From Theodoxus fluviatilis (Eukaryota; Mollusca; Gastropoda; Cycloneritida; Neritidae), in contig JAWQFJ010028284.1 in the NCBI GenBank assembly GCA_034096865.1, forward strand, positions 1 through 10,000: 10,000 nt of DNA. Direction: 5' to 3'. Below are positions 7,101 to 10,000 of this stretch, piece by piece; position 1 is the first letter of the stretch; every line of letters starts with the position of its first letter. Both the position numbers and the translations under genes were made by a program. The notes beneath the pieces were generated by a model. That model was not told the DNA's origin. It was given only the letters and a program-made list of their open reading frames with translations, and did not search any database.

Positions 7101-9026
7101 TACTGGCAAAGACTGTATCAGGAACAAAGGGGCAAGAGCCCTGCAGTACTGGCAAAGACTGTATCAGGAACAAAGGGGCAAGAGCCCTGCAGTACTGGCA
7201 AAGACTGTATCAGGAACAAAGGGGCAAGAGCCCTGCAGTACTGGCAAAGACTGTATCAGGAACAAAGGGGCAAGAGCCCTGCAGTACTGGCAAAGACTGT
7301 ATCAGGAACAAAGGGGCAAGAGCCCTGCAGTACTGGCAAAGACTGTATCAGGAACAAAGGGGCAAGAGCCCTGCAGTACTGGCAAAGACTGTATCAGGAA
7401 CAAAGGGGCAAGAGCCCTGCAGTACTGGCAAAGACTGTATCAGGAACAAAGGGGCAAGAGCCCTGCAGTACTGGCAAAGACTGTATCAGGAACAAAGGGG
7501 CAAGAGCCCTGCAGTACTGGCAAAGACTGTATCAGGAACAAAGGGGCAAGAGCCCTGCAGTACTGGCAAAGACTGTATCAGGAACAAAGGGGCAAGAGCC
7601 CTGCAGTACTGGCAAAGACTGTATCAGGAACAAAGGGGCAAGAGCCCTGCAGTACTGGCAAAGACTGTATCAGGAACAAAGGGGCAAGAGCCCTGCAGTA
7701 CTGGCAAAGACTGTATCAGGAACAAAGGGGCAAGAGCCCTGCAGTACTGGCAAAGACTGTATCAGGAACAAAGGGGCAAGAGCCCTGCAGTACTGGCAAA
7801 GACTGTATCAGGAACAAAGGGGCAAGAGCCCTGCAGTACTGGCAAAGACTGTATCAGGAACAAAGGGGCAAGAGCCCTGCAGTACTGGCAAAGACTGTAT
7901 CAGGAACAAAGGGGCAAGAGCCCTGCAGTACTGGCAAAGACTGTATCAGGAACAAAGGGGCAAGAGCCCTGCAGTACTGGCAAAGACTGTATCAGGAACA
8001 AAGGGGCAAGAGCCCTGCAGTACTGGCAAAGACTGTATCAGGAACAAAGGGGCAAGAGCCCTGCAGTACTGGCAAAGACTGTATCAGGAACAAAGGGGCA
8101 AGAGCCCTGCAGTACTGGCAAAGACTGTATCAGGAACAAAGGGGCAAGAGCCCTGCAGTACTGGCAAAGACTGTATCAGGAACAAAGGGGCAAGAGCCCT
8201 GCAGTACTGGCAAAGACTGTATCAGGAACAAAGGGGCAAGAGCCCTGCAGTACTGGCAAAGACTGTATCAGGAACAAAGGGGCAAGAGCCCTGCAGTACT
8301 GGCAAAGACTGTATCAGGAACAAAGGGGCAAGAGCCCTGCAGTACTGGCAAAGACTGTATCAGGAACAAAGGGGCAAGAGCCCTGCAGTACTGGCAAAGA
8401 CTGTATCAGGAACAAAGGGGCAAGAGCCCTGCAGTACTGGCAAAGACTGTATCAGGAACAAAGGGGCAAGAGCCCTGCAGTACTGGCAAAGACTGTATCA
8501 GGAACAAAGGGGCAAGAGCCCTGCAGTACTGGCAAAGACTGTATCAGGAACAAAGGGGCAAGAGCCCTGCAGTACTGGCAAAGACTGTATCAGGAACAAA
8601 GGGGCAAGAGCCCTGCAGTACTGGCAAAGACTGTATCAGGAACAAAGGGGCAAGAGCCCTGCAGTACTGGCAAAGACTGTATCAGGAACAAAGGGGCAAG
8701 AGCCCTGCAGTACTGGCAAAGACTGTATCAGGAACAAAGGGGCAAGAGCCCTGCAGTACTGGCAAAGACTGTATCAGGAACAAAGGGGCAAGAGCCCTGC
8801 AGTACTGGCAAAGACTGTATCAGGAACAAAGGGGCAAGAGCCCTGCAGTACTGGCAAAGACTGTATCAGGAACAAAGGGGCAAGAGCCCTGCAGTACTGG
8901 CAAAGACTGTATCAGGAACAAAGGGGCAAGAGCCCTGCAGTACTGGCAAAGACTGTATCAGGAACAAAGGGGCAAGAGCCCTGCAGTACTGGCAAAGACT
9001 GTATCAGGAACAAAGGGGCAAGAGCC
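4143..9026. repeat. 46-bp minisatellite, 106 tandem units (about 4.9 kb)
   Basis: The unit starts CAAGAGCCCTGCAGTACTGG, continues with AAAGACTGTATCAGG and ends ACAAAGGGG. It is 46 bp and 24 of 46 bases are G or C. Complete units fill 4143-9018, followed by 8 bases of another (9019-9026). I count 106 units: 104 of 46 bp, one of 47 bp (unit 42, 6029-6075, an extra G) and one of 45 bp (unit 58, 6766-6810). The only substitution is A to G at unit position 37, at 4225, 4271, 4363, 4409, 4455, 4547, 4961, 5329 and 5513 (units 2, 3, 5, 6, 7, 9, 18, 26, 30). All units from 31 on lack it. Each unit carries overlapping palindromes CTGCAG and CAGTACTG. The plus strand has no stop in any phase; the minus strand has TGA in one phase. 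The near-total identity points to very recent expansion or homogenisation. The copy number in the genome may differ from this assembly. Confidence 0.97.
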
Positions 9027-9073
9027 ACGAGCAGACAGATCAAGAGAAGTACGGGCGAAGATCAGGAATAAGT
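9019..9073. repeat. Two degenerate 46-bp units at the right edge of the array
   Basis: Past the last intact unit, 9019-9040 keeps the unit's first 8 bases and then ACGAGCAGACAGAT, which matches unit positions 16-32 with small gaps. Next, 9041-9073 aligns as CAAGAG (positions 1-6), AGTACGGGCGAAGA (12 of 14 matches to positions 13-26) and TCAGGAATAA (9 of 10 matches to positions 32-41), with the intervening pieces deleted. These look like old, diverged units. The C-to-T change in the second creates the TAA that ends one of the accidental frames at 9069-9071. The relic has A at the variable site. Confidence 0.6.
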
Positions 9074-9353
9074 GTAAAAAGCATGATCGAGGCCAAGCAG
9101 CAGAGAGAGGCAGGGCAGAACAGACACTCCAGTAATTGGAGGCTTATGGCCCCCTTCGACCCCCGCCTTCATCCAAGAGCTCCAGGCCTGCATGCGAGCG
9201 GGGACTCAGACTGTCTGATCCAGGGACAATCTCCGCTAACTGCGATTGGGGCCGCCACGGGAAGGGCCGCCATATCTGCCATGGTAACCAGGACGCCAAA
9301 AAGGCGCTTGCTCCTCAGGGAAGGAGGACATCAGAGTACACAGAACGACTTCA

Positions 9354-9355
<2 letters not shown>
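9074..9355. other. Unassigned DNA between the array and the (GT)n tract
   Basis: This segment is moderately GC-rich, especially 9150-9330. The plus frames stay open through it only by chance extension of the array frames, and the encoded sequence is unrecognised. A GCCGCCAT motif (YY1-like core) occurs at 9266-9273. No gene is supported. Confidence 0.4.

Positions 9356-9414
<59 letters not shown>
9356..9414. repeat. (GT)n microsatellite, about 29 repeats
   Basis: This is an uninterrupted alternating GT tract of 59 bases. Perfect (GT)n of this length is highly length-variable and can adopt Z-DNA. Frames through it give Val-Cys or Thr-His runs, which are artefacts. Confidence 0.97.
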
Positions 9415-9415
<1 letters not shown>

Positions 9416-9419
9416 CTTT

Positions 9420-9429
9420 GGGACTTTCC
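9420..9429 (+). promoter_or_regulatory. Exact kappa-B-type decamer GGGACTTTCC
   Basis: The sequence matches the GGGRNNYYCC consensus for NF-kappa-B/Rel proteins (Dorsal, Dif and Relish in arthropods) and is the classical form of the site. It lies six bases right of the (GT)n tract. No second Rel site and no gene start are seen nearby, so function is unproven. Confidence 0.2.
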
Positions 9430-9928
9430 TGCCAGACAAAGAGGTCCATTCGCCCAGATTTCAGTCATCCCGAAGGGTTTCAGATGCGACTTCTCTGCAA
9501 GGAATTGAAGACCAAGGCTTCCATTCAAAGTGATGAAAAATACATTAGATGTAGCCTTTCAGGATTTTTCACCGAGATGACTATACTCGGTGCGTCTTGT
9601 AGTCAGTACTACTGGAATTGTAAACAAAATGTGGTCTGTCACTACTAGCTGTTTCACAGTTTTATTATTACTACTTTGAAACGTTCATACCATAATGAGT
9701 TGTCAATGTCATTGTGGTCGTCGTCGCCCTTCTGGTTTTCCATCAAATCTAATGACGAGACATATGCTCAAGGTTGAAACCTTCCTTAGCTATATGTATG
9801 CATCATCGAAATGCATCACTGGGACAAGGGAAGCCTGGTGTCAATATTATAGGCAGGCAGCACTTACACAAAACCTCTCTTTCTACTGCTTGAAGCGATG
9901 CGTGGAGGAGAAGTGGTGGGAAAGTGGA
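9430..9928. other. Unassigned DNA
   Basis: Two plus-strand frames (to 9648, and 9695-9958) are open for about 80 codons each. The first reaches back into the (GT)n tract and the second runs into the 12-bp repeat. Neither has a recognisable domain, splice structure or good start context. Nothing else stands out. Confidence 0.4.
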
Positions 9929-10000
9929 GGGGTAGGTGGAGGGGAAGTGAAGAGGTAAGTGGAGGGGTAGGTGGAGGGGTAGGTGGAGGGGTAGGTGGAG
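9929..10000. repeat. 12-bp G-rich tandem repeat running off the window
   Basis: The unit GGGGTAGGTGGA appears at 9929-9940, then in changed form (GGGGAAGTGA, AGAGGTAAGTGGA) at 9941-9963, then as three exact copies at 9964-9975, 9976-9987 and 9988-9999, and continues past the edge. Purine content is high on the plus strand. Repeated GG and GGGG runs at short spacing make a G-quadruplex likely. The total length is unknown. Confidence 0.9.

Larger units (their letters stand above)
3950..9415 (+). other. Accidental giant ORF created by the 46-bp repeat array
   Basis: From ATG 3950-3952, in a good animal start context (GCGACCATGG), the frame stays open to TGA 9413-9415, about 1,820 codons. Nearly all of it is translation of the minisatellite as a 46-residue repeat, because three 46-bp units equal 138 bp. 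The (GA)n tract upstream adds Arg-Glu repeats and the (GT)n tract downstream adds Cys-Val repeats. It should not be annotated as a protein gene. All three plus frames are equally open, the unit length is not a multiple of three, unit indels are tolerated, and the A/G variant is replacement in two phases and silent in the third, so no frame is privileged. A second frame is open over 4140-9071. If a transcript crossed the array, translation in any frame would be possible, but nothing shows that one exists. Confidence 0.85.

Noticed and set aside
4143..9018. CRISPR array
   Set aside because: There are no unique spacers. The whole 46 bp repeats identically head to tail, and the context is eukaryotic.
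3950..9415. An 1,800-residue repetitive secreted or structural protein gene
   Set aside because: All three plus frames are open, the unit is not a multiple of three, indels are tolerated and the SNP is not biased to silent positions in one frame. The flanks of the ORF are (GA)n and (GT)n translations.
9136..9958. Two plus-strand ORFs (9136-9648 and 9695-9958)
   Set aside because: They pass through the (GT)n or the 12-bp repeat, have no recognisable domain and depend on chance openness.

Overview
This window looks like eukaryotic, probably invertebrate, genomic DNA. Coding density is very low. There is one recognisable animal-type gene fragment, a THAP zinc finger. The rest is dominated by simple-sequence DNA: two (GA)n tracts, one (GT)n tract, a C14 run, long polypyrimidine stretches, short G/C-rich tandem repeats and one very large minisatellite. 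This density of microsatellites and minisatellites resembles decapod crustacean genomes, but that assignment is an inference and nothing here fixes the species.

Left part (1-960): on the minus strand, an intronless reading frame of about 270 codons starts at 837. It encodes an N-terminal THAP (C2CH) DNA-binding domain. A single in-frame TGA at 505-507 splits it, and the same frame then stays open to a second TGA at 25-27. It is either a short THAP protein with an abandoned 3' part, a THAP gene inactivated by one nonsense change, or a stop that is read through. Upstream lie an 18-bp direct repeat, a YY1/Pho-like ATGGCGGC site, a 21-codon upstream ORF and a splice-acceptor-like tract directly before the ATG.

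Middle-left part (960-3930): no convincing gene. It holds a degenerate minus-strand reading frame, a perfect 9-bp hairpin, a minus-strand TATA-box candidate, a C14 run, a (GA)n microsatellite, about 570 bp of strongly pyrimidine-rich DNA containing an 18-bp tandem repeat, and one short plus-strand ORF ending at a splice-donor-like sequence.

Centre-right (3950-9073): a polypurine, G-rich tract abuts a 4,876-bp minisatellite of 106 tandem 46-bp units. Because 46 is not a multiple of 3 and no phase of the unit contains a stop on the plus strand, all three plus frames are open across the whole array. This produces accidental ORFs of more than 1,600 codons. One SNP variant (A/G) occurs in nine units, all within the first 30. 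Two units carry compensating +1 and -1 indels. The right edge fades into two degenerate units.

Right edge (9074-10000): unassigned sequence with a (GT)n microsatellite, an exact kappa-B-type decamer next to it, and a 12-bp G-rich tandem repeat that runs out of the window. No set of genes here forms a pathway. The main content is repeat biology plus one broken or bipartite THAP gene.
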